Positions 5,191 to 11,599 of a stretch of 12,798 nucleotides of DNA are shown here, piece by piece. Positions within the stretch are counted from its first letter, which is position 1. Every line of letters starts with the position of its first letter. Source of the stretch: an uncultured Pseudomonadota bacterium. Its GTDB lineage: Bacteria; Pseudomonadota; Gammaproteobacteria; Xanthomonadales; Ahniellaceae. The notes beneath the pieces were generated by a model that did not search any database, had not been told where the DNA came from, and saw nothing but the letters and a program-made list of their open reading frames with translations. The DNA is taken from assembly GCA_937996755.1 (NCBI GenBank), contig CALKUS010000123.1, positions 1 to 12,798 on the forward strand, given 5' to 3'. Position numbers and translations under genes: made by a program.

Positions 5191-7263
5191 TCATCCAAAG
5201 TCGTAACTCATCACCTTCTCGGGCTCCTGCAGGAAGTTGCCCTGCACGAAGTTGACGCCGAGGGTGAAGAGGATGGACATGCTCGCCGCGTCCTCGACGA
5301 ACTCGGCGATGGTGAGCTTGCCGTGCGCGTGGGCCTGGTCGCAGATTTCCTTGACCTTGGCCTGGTTTTCCTTGTTCTTCGCGAAGTCGGCCATGAAGGT
5401 GCGGTCGATCTTCAGGTACTTCGCGTCGACGTGCTTGAGCAGCTGGAACGAGTTCAGGCCCGAGCCGAACTGCTGCACGGCGAAGTTGCAGTGCAACTGG
5501 CCCAGGCCGCGCATGAACTCGCGCACGGGCTTCAGGTTGGTCGTGACCTTGCTCTCGGGCATCTCGAACGAGAGCTTGTCGCCGCTCACGCGATTCGTCT
5601 TCAGGTGCTGCGCGATCCACGGCAGCATGCTCGGGTCTTCGAGCGACGGCACCGTGATCTTCACGAAGAACGTGGTCTTGTGGCCGGCCTTCTCGCGTTC
5701 CGCGAGCGCCTTGATCGCGTTCGCGACCACCCAGCGGTCGAGCTGCGCCAGCAGGCCGTGCTTCTCGGCGATCGGGAAGAACTCCGCCGGCATCAGCTGT
5801 TCGCCGTTCGCGCCCAGCATGCGCAGCAGGATCTCGTAGAACTCGCCCTCGGCGCCGTGCAGGCTGATGATCGGCTGGTAGAACAGCACGAAGCCGTTCT
5901 TGCGCAGCGCGTCCTGCAGCTGCTCGACGCGCAGCTTCTCCGCCGCCGCGTCGGCCTTGTCCTGCGCGGCCGGGTCGAACACCTTCACCTTGTTGCCGCC
6001 CGCGGCCTGCGCCGCCTTCAGGTTGCTCGAGGCGTTGCCGAGGATGGCGTCGGCGTTCGCGATGCGCTCGCCGATCAGCACCATGCCGATGGACACGGGC
6101 ACGGGCAGCGACTTGCTGCCGGCCTCGAAGATCTTGTCCTCGAACGACTTGCGCAATGCCTGCGCGCGCTTCTGCGCCTCGTCGTGCGTGGTGCCACGAA
6201 GCAGCAGCAACAGGACGGTGTCGGAGAAGCGCGCCGCCAGGTCGGTCTCGCGCGCGTGTTGCCGCAGGTGCTGCGCGAGATCGGAGTAGAGCAGGTCCAT
6301 GCTGCCGAGGCCGATGTTGTCGGCCACGCCGCGATAGTTGTCGGGCTCGAGCATGAGCAACGCGGCGTCGCTGCTGCCGTTCGCTGCCTCGGCCACCACG
6401 CGATCGAGCTCCGCGAGCGCGTGCGTCCGGTTGAACAGGCCCGTGACCAGGTCCTTCGAGCGCAGCTCGTCGAGCTGCGCGGCGTCCACGCCCGAGCGCT
6501 GCGGACGCAGCGTGATCTGCTGGCAGGGCTCGCCCTCGAACGTGGCCTCGGCGAACTCCATGACGGCGTCGAACGGCGAGCCGTCCGATTTCTGGGCCTT
6601 CACTTCGAGCTTGCTCGGCGGCTTCTCGCCCTTGCTGAGCTTCTTGAGCAGGTCCTTGAACCCGCCCGCGGCTTCCGGCGCGATCATGTCGAGGATCGAG
6701 ATGCCCTCGATCTCCTCGAAGTCGTCGAAGCCGAACATGTCGAGGTAGGCCTTGTTCGCGCGCACGTGCATGCCTTCGTGCACGAACGCGATCGGGTCGC
6801 GCGAGGAGTCGAGCAGCGCTTCGGCGCGGCGTTCGGTTTCCTTCAACGACACGTCGATGCGGCGCAGCGCACGGCGGGCGCTCAGCGCCTCGAACTCGTG
6901 GCGCACCACCGCCTGCAAGTGGTCGGGGTGCGAGCGGAGCGCGAACGCGAAGACGCCGGCGCGCTGCAGCGCGAGCGCCACGTCGTCGTTGATCATCGGG
7001 GTGATCGCGACGACCGTACGGTCCTTGCCGGCCTGCGTCGCCAGGCGCGTGACGTCGGCGATCGGCATCAGCTTGGACTTCAGGTTCACCAGCACGATGT
7101 CGACCGGCTGGTTGACGAGCTGGTCGGTGAGGTGGTCGCGCGACTCGGCGCGCACCGGCCTCACGGCCATGCCACCGTTGCGCAACTGGCTCACTACCTG
7201 CTCCGCATCCTCGGCGGAATCCTCCACCAGGAGCAGGCGGATGAATTGGTCCTGCTTTGCCAT
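5191..7263 (-). CDS. fimX: FimX-like degenerate REC-PAS-GGDEF-EAL c-di-GMP receptor
   Basis: Likely cyclic-di-GMP effector that promotes type IV pilus assembly and twitching, working with a PilZ protein and the PilB ATPase in xanthomonads. 690 residues, matching xanthomonad FimX length. Order: receiver-like domain (about 8-125) with the phospho-acceptor position occupied by Asn60 (VDIVLVNLKSK); PAS (about 145-255); GGDEF-like (about 268-430) with ARFSDTV in place of GGDEF; EAL-like (about 445-685) with EIL (477-479) in place of EAL, QQFGSG (597-602) in place of DDFGTG, and a retained KID (618-620). These losses predict no phosphotransfer, cyclase or phosphodiesterase activity, leaving ligand binding. 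Start ATG 7263 begins MAKQDQF just before the receiver; the frame is open upstream but without supporting similarity. It follows epmB after a 199-bp gap and converges on htpX. Confidence 0.85.
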   Translation of the reverse strand: MAKQDQFIRLLLVEDSAEDAEQVVSQLRNGGMAVRPVRAESRDHLTDQLVNQPVDIVLVNLKSKLMPIADVTRLATQAGKDRTVVAITPMINDDVALALQRAGVFAFALRSHPDHLQAVVRHEFEALSARRALRRIDVSLKETERRAEALLDSSRDPIAFVHEGMHVRANKAYLDMFGFDDFEEIEGISILDMIAPEAAGGFKDLLKKLSKGEKPPSKLEVKAQKSDGSPFDAVMEFAEATFEGEPCQQITLRPQRSGVDAAQLDELRSKDLVTGLFNRTHALAELDRVVAEAANGSSDAALLMLEPDNYRGVADNIGLGSMDLLYSDLAQHLRQHARETDLAARFSDTVLLLLLRGTTHDEAQKRAQALRKSFEDKIFEAGSKSLPVPVSIGMVLIGERIANADAILGNASSNLKAAQAAGGNKVKVFDPAAQDKADAAAEKLRVEQLQDALRKNGFVLFYQPIISLHGAEGEFYEILLRMLGANGEQLMPAEFFPIAEKHGLLAQLDRWVVANAIKALAEREKAGHKTTFFVKITVPSLEDPSMLPWIAQHLKTNRVSGDKLSFEMPESKVTTNLKPVREFMRGLGQLHCNFAVQQFGSGLNSFQLLKHVDAKYLKIDRTFMADFAKNKENQAKVKEICDQAHAHGKLTIAEFVEDAASMSILFTLGVNFVQGNFLQEPEKVMSYDFG

Positions 7264-7462
7264 GCCCGCGTTCCGTGGACCGTAATCTGCGTGCCGTCGG
7301 CGCGGGCCCTCCCGGCCGCGTGCCTCGGTGCTACCTCCCTGGGAGCCGCTGCCGCCGAGACCTACCCCCCACGGGTCGCATCCGGCACAGCAGCACGTTT
7401 CTACCGGAAGCCCGCCGCCTTTTCCACCGGGCGTTCGTGCCAGCTTGCGCCGGACGCGACCG
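7264..7462 (-). other. Non-coding gap upstream of fimX with hairpins
   Basis: 199 bp between the epmB stop and the fimX start, no convincing gene. On the minus strand it has a G-rich run (GTGGGGGGTAGG), a hairpin closed by GTCTCGG / CCGAGGC (one G-U pair), and a second near-perfect hairpin CGCGGCC / GGCCCGCG just before the fimX start. This could be a structured 5' leader. No match to the GEMM c-di-GMP riboswitch motif was seen, and no clear promoter. Confidence 0.3.
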
Positions 7463-8488
7463 TCAGGCCGGCGTCTTCGAAGCGGCGCCCGGCACCTCCC
7501 GCACGAGCTGCGGAACGAGGTAGCCGGGCAGGCGTTCGCGCATTTCCTGCACCAGCGACCGGCCACGCGCGTCGTCGACGTCGAAGTGCGCCGTGCCGGC
7601 GACGCGATCGAGCAGGTGCAGGTAATACGGCAGCACGCCGGCGTCGATGAGCCGCTCGGACAGCGCCACGAGCGCGTCGGCGTCGTCGTTCACGCCGCGC
7701 AGGAGCACCGACTGGTTCAGCAGCGTCGCGCCCGCGTCGCGCAGGCGCGCGAGCGCGGCGTCGACGTCCGCGTCCAGCTCCGCCGCATGGTTCGCGTGCA
7801 CCACCACCACGAGCGGCACCGGCAACGAGCGCACCCACGCGAGCAGCTCCTCGTCCACGCGCGCCGGCAGCACGACCGGCAGGCGTGTGTGCACGCGCAG
7901 CCGCCGCAGGTGCGGGATGTCGCCCAGGCCGGCCGTCAGCTCGGCCAGCTTGTGCGTCGCGAGCGACCACGGGTCGCCGCCGGACAGGATGAGCTCCGAG
8001 ACGCCGGCGTTGCCGCGCAGCCAGTCGATCGCGTCGCGCCAGCCGTTCCGCGCCGCCGTGTCCTCGTCGTAGGGGAAGTGCCGCCGGAAGCAGTAGCGGC
8101 AATGCACGGCGCAGCTGCCCGTCGCCACGAGCAGGGCCCGGCCGTCGTACTTGTGCAGGACGCCGGTGGCGGCGCGCGCGTCGAGGTCGCCCACGGCATC
8201 CGTGCCGTAGCCCGGCACGGGCGCGTCCTCGGCCGCGAGCGGCAGCACCTGGCGCAGCAGCGGGTCGTCGCGGTCGCCACGGCGCATGCGCGCGACGTAG
8301 GCTCGGGGCACGCGCAGCGGAAACGGCGCGGCCCCATCGCGCAGCGTGACCGCGTCCGCCGGCAGGCCCAGCAGGCGCAACAGCTCGGTCGGGTCGGTCA
8401 CGGCGTCGCGCCATTCGCGCATCCAGGCCGCCCTCGCGGGCGCCGCGCGGGCTCCGGGCTGCGCCGGAGGGGGGCTTGCGGTTATCAT
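7463..8488 (-). CDS. epmB: EF-P (R)-beta-lysine pathway lysine 2,3-aminomutase
   Basis: Radical-SAM, PLP-dependent enzyme converting L-lysine to (R)-beta-lysine, which EpmA then attaches to Lys34 of elongation factor P. 341 residues, like E. coli EpmB (342). Radical-SAM cluster motif CAVHCRYCFRRHFPY (Cys126, Cys130, Cys133), ELILSGGDPW, and a C-terminal SKTP whose Lys338 matches the PLP-lysine position of lysine 2,3-aminomutases; the protein ends only three residues later. Other diagnostic stretches are VTDPTELLRLLGLP near the N-terminus and LLNQSVLLRGVND in the last third. ATG 8488 is used because the length then matches the family; AGGAA before it is unusually close (2 bases), and an internal ATG at 8422 cannot be excluded. 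It diverges from efp, its pathway substrate, across a 100-bp gap. Confidence 0.93.
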   Translation of the reverse strand: MITASPPPAQPGARAAPARAAWMREWRDAVTDPTELLRLLGLPADAVTLRDGAAPFPLRVPRAYVARMRRGDRDDPLLRQVLPLAAEDAPVPGYGTDAVGDLDARAATGVLHKYDGRALLVATGSCAVHCRYCFRRHFPYDEDTAARNGWRDAIDWLRGNAGVSELILSGGDPWSLATHKLAELTAGLGDIPHLRRLRVHTRLPVVLPARVDEELLAWVRSLPVPLVVVVHANHAAELDADVDAALARLRDAGATLLNQSVLLRGVNDDADALVALSERLIDAGVLPYYLHLLDRVAGTAHFDVDDARGRSLVQEMRERLPGYLVPQLVREVPGAASKTPA

Positions 8489-8500
8489 TTCCTGATTCCG

Positions 8501-8545
8501 GCCGCCCTGATCGGGGCGGCGTCCCATTCGAATCCCCGAATTGTA
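8501..8545 (-). promoter_or_regulatory. Candidate epmB promoter and leader hairpin
   Basis: On the minus strand TACAAT (8545-8540) is five of six matches to the -10 consensus; the hexamer 17 bp upstream (GAATGG) is a poor -35. Transcription would start about 45 bases before the epmB ATG. The leader then contains a 7-bp hairpin, GCCGCCC / GGGCGGC (8501-8520 on plus), shortly before the start codon, which could limit translation. Confidence 0.35.
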
Positions 8546-8588
8546 GCCGCTCGCCGAGGCGGCCATTCGCATTACGGAGCGAAGCAAC

Positions 8589-9155
8589 ATGGCCAGCTAC
8601 GGCATGAACGACGTCAAGAACGGCATGAAGATCATCGTGGACGGTTACCCGTGCACGATCGTCGACACCGATTACGTGAAGCCGGGCAAGGGCCAGGCCT
8701 TCACGCGCGTGCGTTACCGCAACCTCAAGACCGGCCGCGTCGTCGAGCTGACCATGAAGTCGACCGATTCCGTGGAGCCGGCCGACGTCATCGACACCGA
8801 CATGGAGTTCCTCTACACGGACGGCGAGTTCTTCCACTTCATGCAGCTCGACAACCACGAGCAGATCGCGGCCGACAAGGTGGCGATGGGCGACACGGCG
8901 CAGTGGCTGAAGGGCAACGAGCACTGCATCGTCACGCTCTGGAACGGCAATCCGCTCACCGTGGCCGCGCCGAATTTCGTCGAGCTCACGATCGCCGAGA
9001 CCGACCCGGGCGTGCGCGGCGACACCTCCGGCGGCGGCGGCAAGCCCGCGAAGCTCGAGACCGGCGCCGTCGTGCGCGTCCCGCTCTTCGTGAACCAGGG
9101 CGAGGTGATCAAGGTCGATACGCGTACCGGTGAGTATGTCGGCAGGGTGAAGTGA
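8589..9155 (+). CDS. efp: Translation elongation factor P
   Basis: Ribosome-binding factor that relieves stalling at consecutive prolines. 188 residues, standard EF-P length: KOW-like N-domain (about 3-63), OB domain (about 68-125) and C-terminal OB domain (about 130-186, with ETDPGVRGDTSGG). The modified loop reads KPGKG with Lys34 at the tip, the residue that receives beta-lysine in EpmA/EpmB organisms, consistent with the divergent epmB next door. GGAG lies 9 bases before the ATG. The stop codon is the beginning of a long terminator hairpin at 9154. epmA is not in the window. Confidence 0.97.
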   Translation: MASYGMNDVKNGMKIIVDGYPCTIVDTDYVKPGKGQAFTRVRYRNLKTGRVVELTMKSTDSVEPADVIDTDMEFLYTDGEFFHFMQLDNHEQIAADKVAMGDTAQWLKGNEHCIVTLWNGNPLTVAAPNFVELTIAETDPGVRGDTSGGGGKPAKLETGAVVRVPLFVNQGEVIKVDTRTGEYVGRVK

Positions 9156-9206
9156 TTGATTTGCAGCAAGAAATCCGCTCGCGGATTTTTGCGTAGCAAA
9201 TCAATC
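9154..9206 (+). terminator. Three-tier efp terminator hairpin
   Basis: Nested stems: outer GATTGATTTGC (9154-9164) with GCAAATCAATC (9196-9206), middle GCAA/TTGC (9166-9169, 9189-9192), inner AAATCCGC (9171-9178) with GCGGATTT (9181-9188) and a TC loop. The inner stem is followed by TTTTTGC, so it works as a classical terminator. The efp stop codon TGA (9153-9155) overlaps the outer arm. Confidence 0.8.
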
Positions 9207-9424
9207 ATCCCGGCGAAGGCCGGGATCCAGTGCCGTACAAGCTGCAAGCGAATCGCCGACGAAGTCGGCGAGAGCCTGCGAAGCTTCACAGTCGCAAAGC
9301 AGAATGGATTCCCGCCTTCGCGGGAATGATGAGCTGTAGAGGCTCTGGGTCCCGGCTTCCGCCGGGATGACGATTCAAGGTGTTCGCGCCTTGCGCGAAC
9401 GATTCCCCGAACCTTCGCGGGAAT
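9207..9424. repeat. Cluster of small ATTCCCGC-type palindromes
   Basis: No gene between the efp terminator and the next start. The space holds related palindromes: ATCCCGGC-GAAG-GCCGGGAT (9207-9226), ATTCCCGC-CTTC-GCGGGAAT (9308-9327), TCCCGGC-TTCC-GCCGGGA (9350-9367) and an imperfect ATTCCCCG...CGCGGGAAT (9402-9424). Unrelated hairpins sit between them: CGCCGAC/GTCGGCG (9254-9270) and GTTCGCG/CGCGAAC (9382-9400). The dRS3 repeats of Neisseria have a similar ATTCCC-N8-GGGAAT design. The last copy reaches the ATG at 9423. Confidence 0.75.
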
Positions 9425-10769
9425 GACGATGGGTAGGGAGTCGCGAACCTTGCAGCAAATCGACCTCCTCATCGAAGCCGCGCACGTCGTCCCGGTCGCA
9501 CCGAAGGGTGTCGTGCTGCGCGACCACGCGGTCGCGGTGCACGAGGGAAAAATCGTCGCACTGCTGCCGACGGCGGACGCGGAAGCCCGCTATGTCGCGC
9601 GCGAGACCGTGCGATTGCCGCAGCACGCGCTGCTGCCGGGCTTCGTGAACGCGCACGTGCACAACCCGATGACGCTCATGCGCGGGCTGGCGGACGACCT
9701 GCCGCTCATGACCTGGCTCAAGGAGCACATCTGGCCGGCGGAAGCGCGCGTGCTCGGCCCCGACTTCGTGCGCGACGGCATCGAGCTCGCGATCGCGGAG
9801 ATGATTCGCGGCGGCACGACCACGTGCAGCGAGAACTATTTCTTCCCCGACGTCGCCGCCGCGACGTACAGGCGGCTCGGCTTCCGCGCGCTCGTCGGCC
9901 TGCCGCTGATCGAGTTCCCGAGCGCATGGGCTGGCAGCCGCGACGAATACTTCGACAAGGCGCTCGCGGTGCACGACGACTACAAGCGCGACGCGCTGGT
10001 CGGCACGTGCTTCGCGCCGCATGCGCCCTACACGGTGGCCGACGCTTCGTTCGAGCGCGTGCGCATGCTGGCCGACCAGCTCGACATCCGCGTGCACCTG
10101 CACACGCACGAGACGGCGCAGGAGGTCGAGGACTCGAAGAAGGAGCACGGACTGCGCCCGCTTGCGCGGCTGCAGAAGCTGGGCCTCGTGAACAGCTCGC
10201 TGATCGCCGTGCACATGACGCAGCTGAGCGACGCCGAGATCGAGCTCTGCGCGCGCGAAGGCGTGGGCGTCGTGCACTGCCCCGAATCGAACCTCAAGCT
10301 CGCGAGCGGCTTCTGCCCGGTCGCGAAGCTGCTCGCGGCGGGCGTCGAAGTGGCGCTCGGGACCGACGGCTGCGCCAGCAACAACGACCTCGACATGGTG
10401 GGCGAGATGCGCACGGCCGCGCTGCTCGCGAAGGGCGTGGCCGGCGACGCGAGCGTCGTCGACGCGGCGACCGCGTTGCACATGGCCACGCTCGGCGGCG
10501 CCCGCGTGCTCGGCTGGGAAGAGCGCATCGGCTCGATCGAGCCCGGCAAGCAGGCCGACCTCGCGGCCGTGCGGCTCGACGACATCGAATCGGCGCCGTA
10601 CTTCCACGTCGTCGCGCAGCTCGTGTACGCCGGCAGCCGCCGCCAGTTCAGCGACGCCTGGATCGCGGGCGAGCGCAAGCTCGCCGCGCACCAGCTGGTC
10701 GACATCGACGAGGCCGCGCTGCGCGAGAAGGCGTGGCGCTGGCAGCGGCGCATCGCGGATCTCTCGTAG
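9423..10769 (+). CDS. TRZ/ATZ-family amidohydrolase, MTA/SAH deaminase-like
   Basis: Metal-dependent hydrolase of the amidohydrolase superfamily, closest in type to 5'-methylthioadenosine/S-adenosylhomocysteine deaminases (older label N-ethylammeline chlorohydrolase). 448 residues from the first ATG. Metal and catalytic motifs: PGFVNAHVHNPMT (His78, His80), HLHTHET (225-231), AVHMTQL (His264), HCPESNLKL (285-293) and GTDGCASNNDLDM (Asp315). The start is uncertain: ATG 9423 and ATG 9429 have no usable ribosome binding site and lie at the edge of a palindromic repeat, whereas TTG 9450 has AGGGAG nine bases upstream and would give a 439-residue protein starting MQQIDLLIEAAHVV, close to where family similarity begins. 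The stop codon TAG (10767-10769) is supplied by a REP. The exact substrate cannot be read from sequence. Confidence 0.85.
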   Translation: MTMGRESRTLQQIDLLIEAAHVVPVAPKGVVLRDHAVAVHEGKIVALLPTADAEARYVARETVRLPQHALLPGFVNAHVHNPMTLMRGLADDLPLMTWLKEHIWPAEARVLGPDFVRDGIELAIAEMIRGGTTTCSENYFFPDVAAATYRRLGFRALVGLPLIEFPSAWAGSRDEYFDKALAVHDDYKRDALVGTCFAPHAPYTVADASFERVRMLADQLDIRVHLHTHETAQEVEDSKKEHGLRPLARLQKLGLVNSSLIAVHMTQLSDAEIELCAREGVGVVHCPESNLKLASGFCPVAKLLAAGVEVALGTDGCASNNDLDMVGEMRTAALLAKGVAGDASVVDAATALHMATLGGARVLGWEERIGSIEPGKQADLAAVRLDDIESAPYFHVVAQLVYAGSRRQFSDAWIAGERKLAAHQLVDIDEAALREKAWRWQRRIADLS

Positions 10770-10817
10770 GAGCCCGCTTGCGGGCGACCGTACCTTCGCC
10801 CGCAAGCGGGCTCCTAC
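10766..10817. repeat. Perfect 22-bp REP hairpin (GTAG type) between hydrolase gene and ubiG
   Basis: GTAGGAGCCCGCTTGCGGGC begins at 10766 and its exact inverse ends at 10817; 22 paired bases with an 8-base loop (10788-10795). Each arm is itself a GTAG-headed REP (inner palindrome GCCCGC-TT-GCGGGC), a different family from the GTGG REPs near the RAYT gene. It provides the stop codon of the upstream gene and ends 9 bp before ubiG. Confidence 0.9.
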
Positions 10818-10820
10818 AAT
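10815..10820 (+). promoter_or_regulatory. Possible ubiG -10 element formed at REP edge
   Basis: TACAAT, five of six matches to TATAAT, is created by the REP end (CTCCTAC) plus AAT. It is six bases before the ubiG ATG, so transcription would start at or next to the start codon, giving a leaderless message; no ribosome binding site is present. The -35 region (ACCTTC at 17-bp spacing) is poor, so this is tentative. Confidence 0.25.
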
Positions 10821-10826
10821 GACGCC

Positions 10827-11528
10827 ATGAACGCACCCAACGCCAATCCCGCCGAGCTCGAGAAATTCGCGAAGCTCGCGAGCTCCTGGTGGGATCCGAA
10901 CGGCCCATCGCGTGCATTGCACGATCTCAATCCCGCGCGGCTCGACTTCGTGCGCGAGTCCGTGCCGCTCAAGGGCGCGCGCGTGCTCGACCTCGGTTGC
11001 GGTGGCGGGCTGCTCTCGGAAGCGCTCGCGCGTGAAGGTGCCGACGTGGTGGGCATCGACCTCGCGAGCGACGTGCTCGCGGTCGCGCGCCTGCACCTGC
11101 ACGAGTCCGGGCAGTCGGTCGACTACCGCGAGACCAGTGCGGAAGCGCTCGCGGCAGCGGAGCCGGCCAGCTTCGACGCGATCTGTTGCATGGAGATGCT
11201 CGAGCACGTGCCGGACCCGGCCAGCGTGATGCGCGCTTGCGCGACGCTGCTGAAGCCCGGCGGCAGGCTGTTCGCGTCGACCATCAACCGCACGCCTGCC
11301 GCGTTCGCGCTGGCGATCGTCGGCGCGGAATACATCGCGCGCCTGCTGCCGAAGGGCACGCACGACTACTCGCAGTTCATCCGCCCGAGCGAGCTCGCGG
11401 CGTGGCTGCGCGCGGCCGGGCTGGAGCTGCGCGACGTGCGCGGCCTTTCCTACGACCCGATCCTTCGCCGCGGCCGGCTGACCTCGCGCACGTCGGTGAA
11501 CTACCTCGTGCACGCGCAGAAGCCGTGA
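10827..11528 (+). CDS. ubiG: Ubiquinone biosynthesis O-methyltransferase UbiG
   Basis: SAM-dependent methyltransferase carrying out both O-methylation steps of ubiquinone synthesis at the membrane-associated Ubi complex. 233 residues, normal for the family. EKFAKLASSWWDPNGPSRAL (12-31) is the UbiG opening signature; the SAM-binding motif is VLDLGCGGG (53-61) with the acidic GIDLA (76-80); CMEMLEHVPDP and LKPGGRLFASTINR follow; the ending contains GLSYDP and SVNYLVHA. ATG 10827 is the only reasonable start, yet no Shine-Dalgarno precedes it. The stop TGA overlaps a GTG start of a micro-ORF (11525), suggesting translational coupling onward to gph. A REP hairpin separates it from the upstream gene. 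Confidence 0.96.
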   Translation: MNAPNANPAELEKFAKLASSWWDPNGPSRALHDLNPARLDFVRESVPLKGARVLDLGCGGGLLSEALAREGADVVGIDLASDVLAVARLHLHESGQSVDYRETSAEALAAAEPASFDAICCMEMLEHVPDPASVMRACATLLKPGGRLFASTINRTPAAFALAIVGAEYIARLLPKGTHDYSQFIRPSELAAWLRAAGLELRDVRGLSYDPILRRGRLTSRTSVNYLVHAQKP

Positions 11529-11599
11529 GCGCGAACGCGACGGCGGTCCTGTTCGAACCGGGTCCCTCCTCGTTCACCGCGAAGGGCCGCGGGCCGTGA
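11525..11599 (+). CDS. 24-codon micro-ORF resembling the gph N-terminus
   Basis: GTG at 11525-11527 overlaps the ubiG stop (GTGA) and the TGA at 11597-11599 overlaps the gph GTG start (GTGA). The product begins MSANATAVLFEPG, against MSAGATAVLFDLD for gph: nine of the first ten residues agree. At DNA level, 25 of the first 33 bases match between 11525 and 11596. After that the HAD motif is lost (EPGPSSF for DLDGTLV), so it has no catalytic potential. It may be a decayed duplicate of the gph start or a coupling peptide; whether the peptide is made is unknown. It could equally be non-functional spacer sequence. Confidence 0.4.
   Translation: MSANATAVLFEPGPSSFTAKGRGP

Noticed and set aside
5486..5496. 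TTGCAGTGCAA palindrome inside fimX, identical to the phaB1 candidate operator
   Set aside because: It lies deep in coding sequence and encodes the ordinary residues LHCN; treated as chance, though it weakens the specificity of the operator motif.
7264..7462. Possible c-di-GMP (GEMM) riboswitch or SRP RNA upstream of fimX
   Set aside because: Neither the GEMM core nor the SRP GGAAGG-type core is present on either strand.
5323..7650. 775-codon plus-strand frame opposite fimX
   Set aside because: Composition (Leu/Arg/Val/His/Glu-rich, repetitive) is that of a complementary-strand shadow, and fimX explains the region fully.
9375..11513. 712-codon minus-strand frame opposite the amidohydrolase and ubiG genes
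   Set aside because: Shadow of two well-identified genes.
11545..11565. GGTTCGAAC (minus strand), like a tRNA T-loop, near the ubiG-gph junction
   Set aside because: The flanking arms do not pair and no acceptor, D or anticodon arms are found; it belongs to the micro-ORF duplicate.
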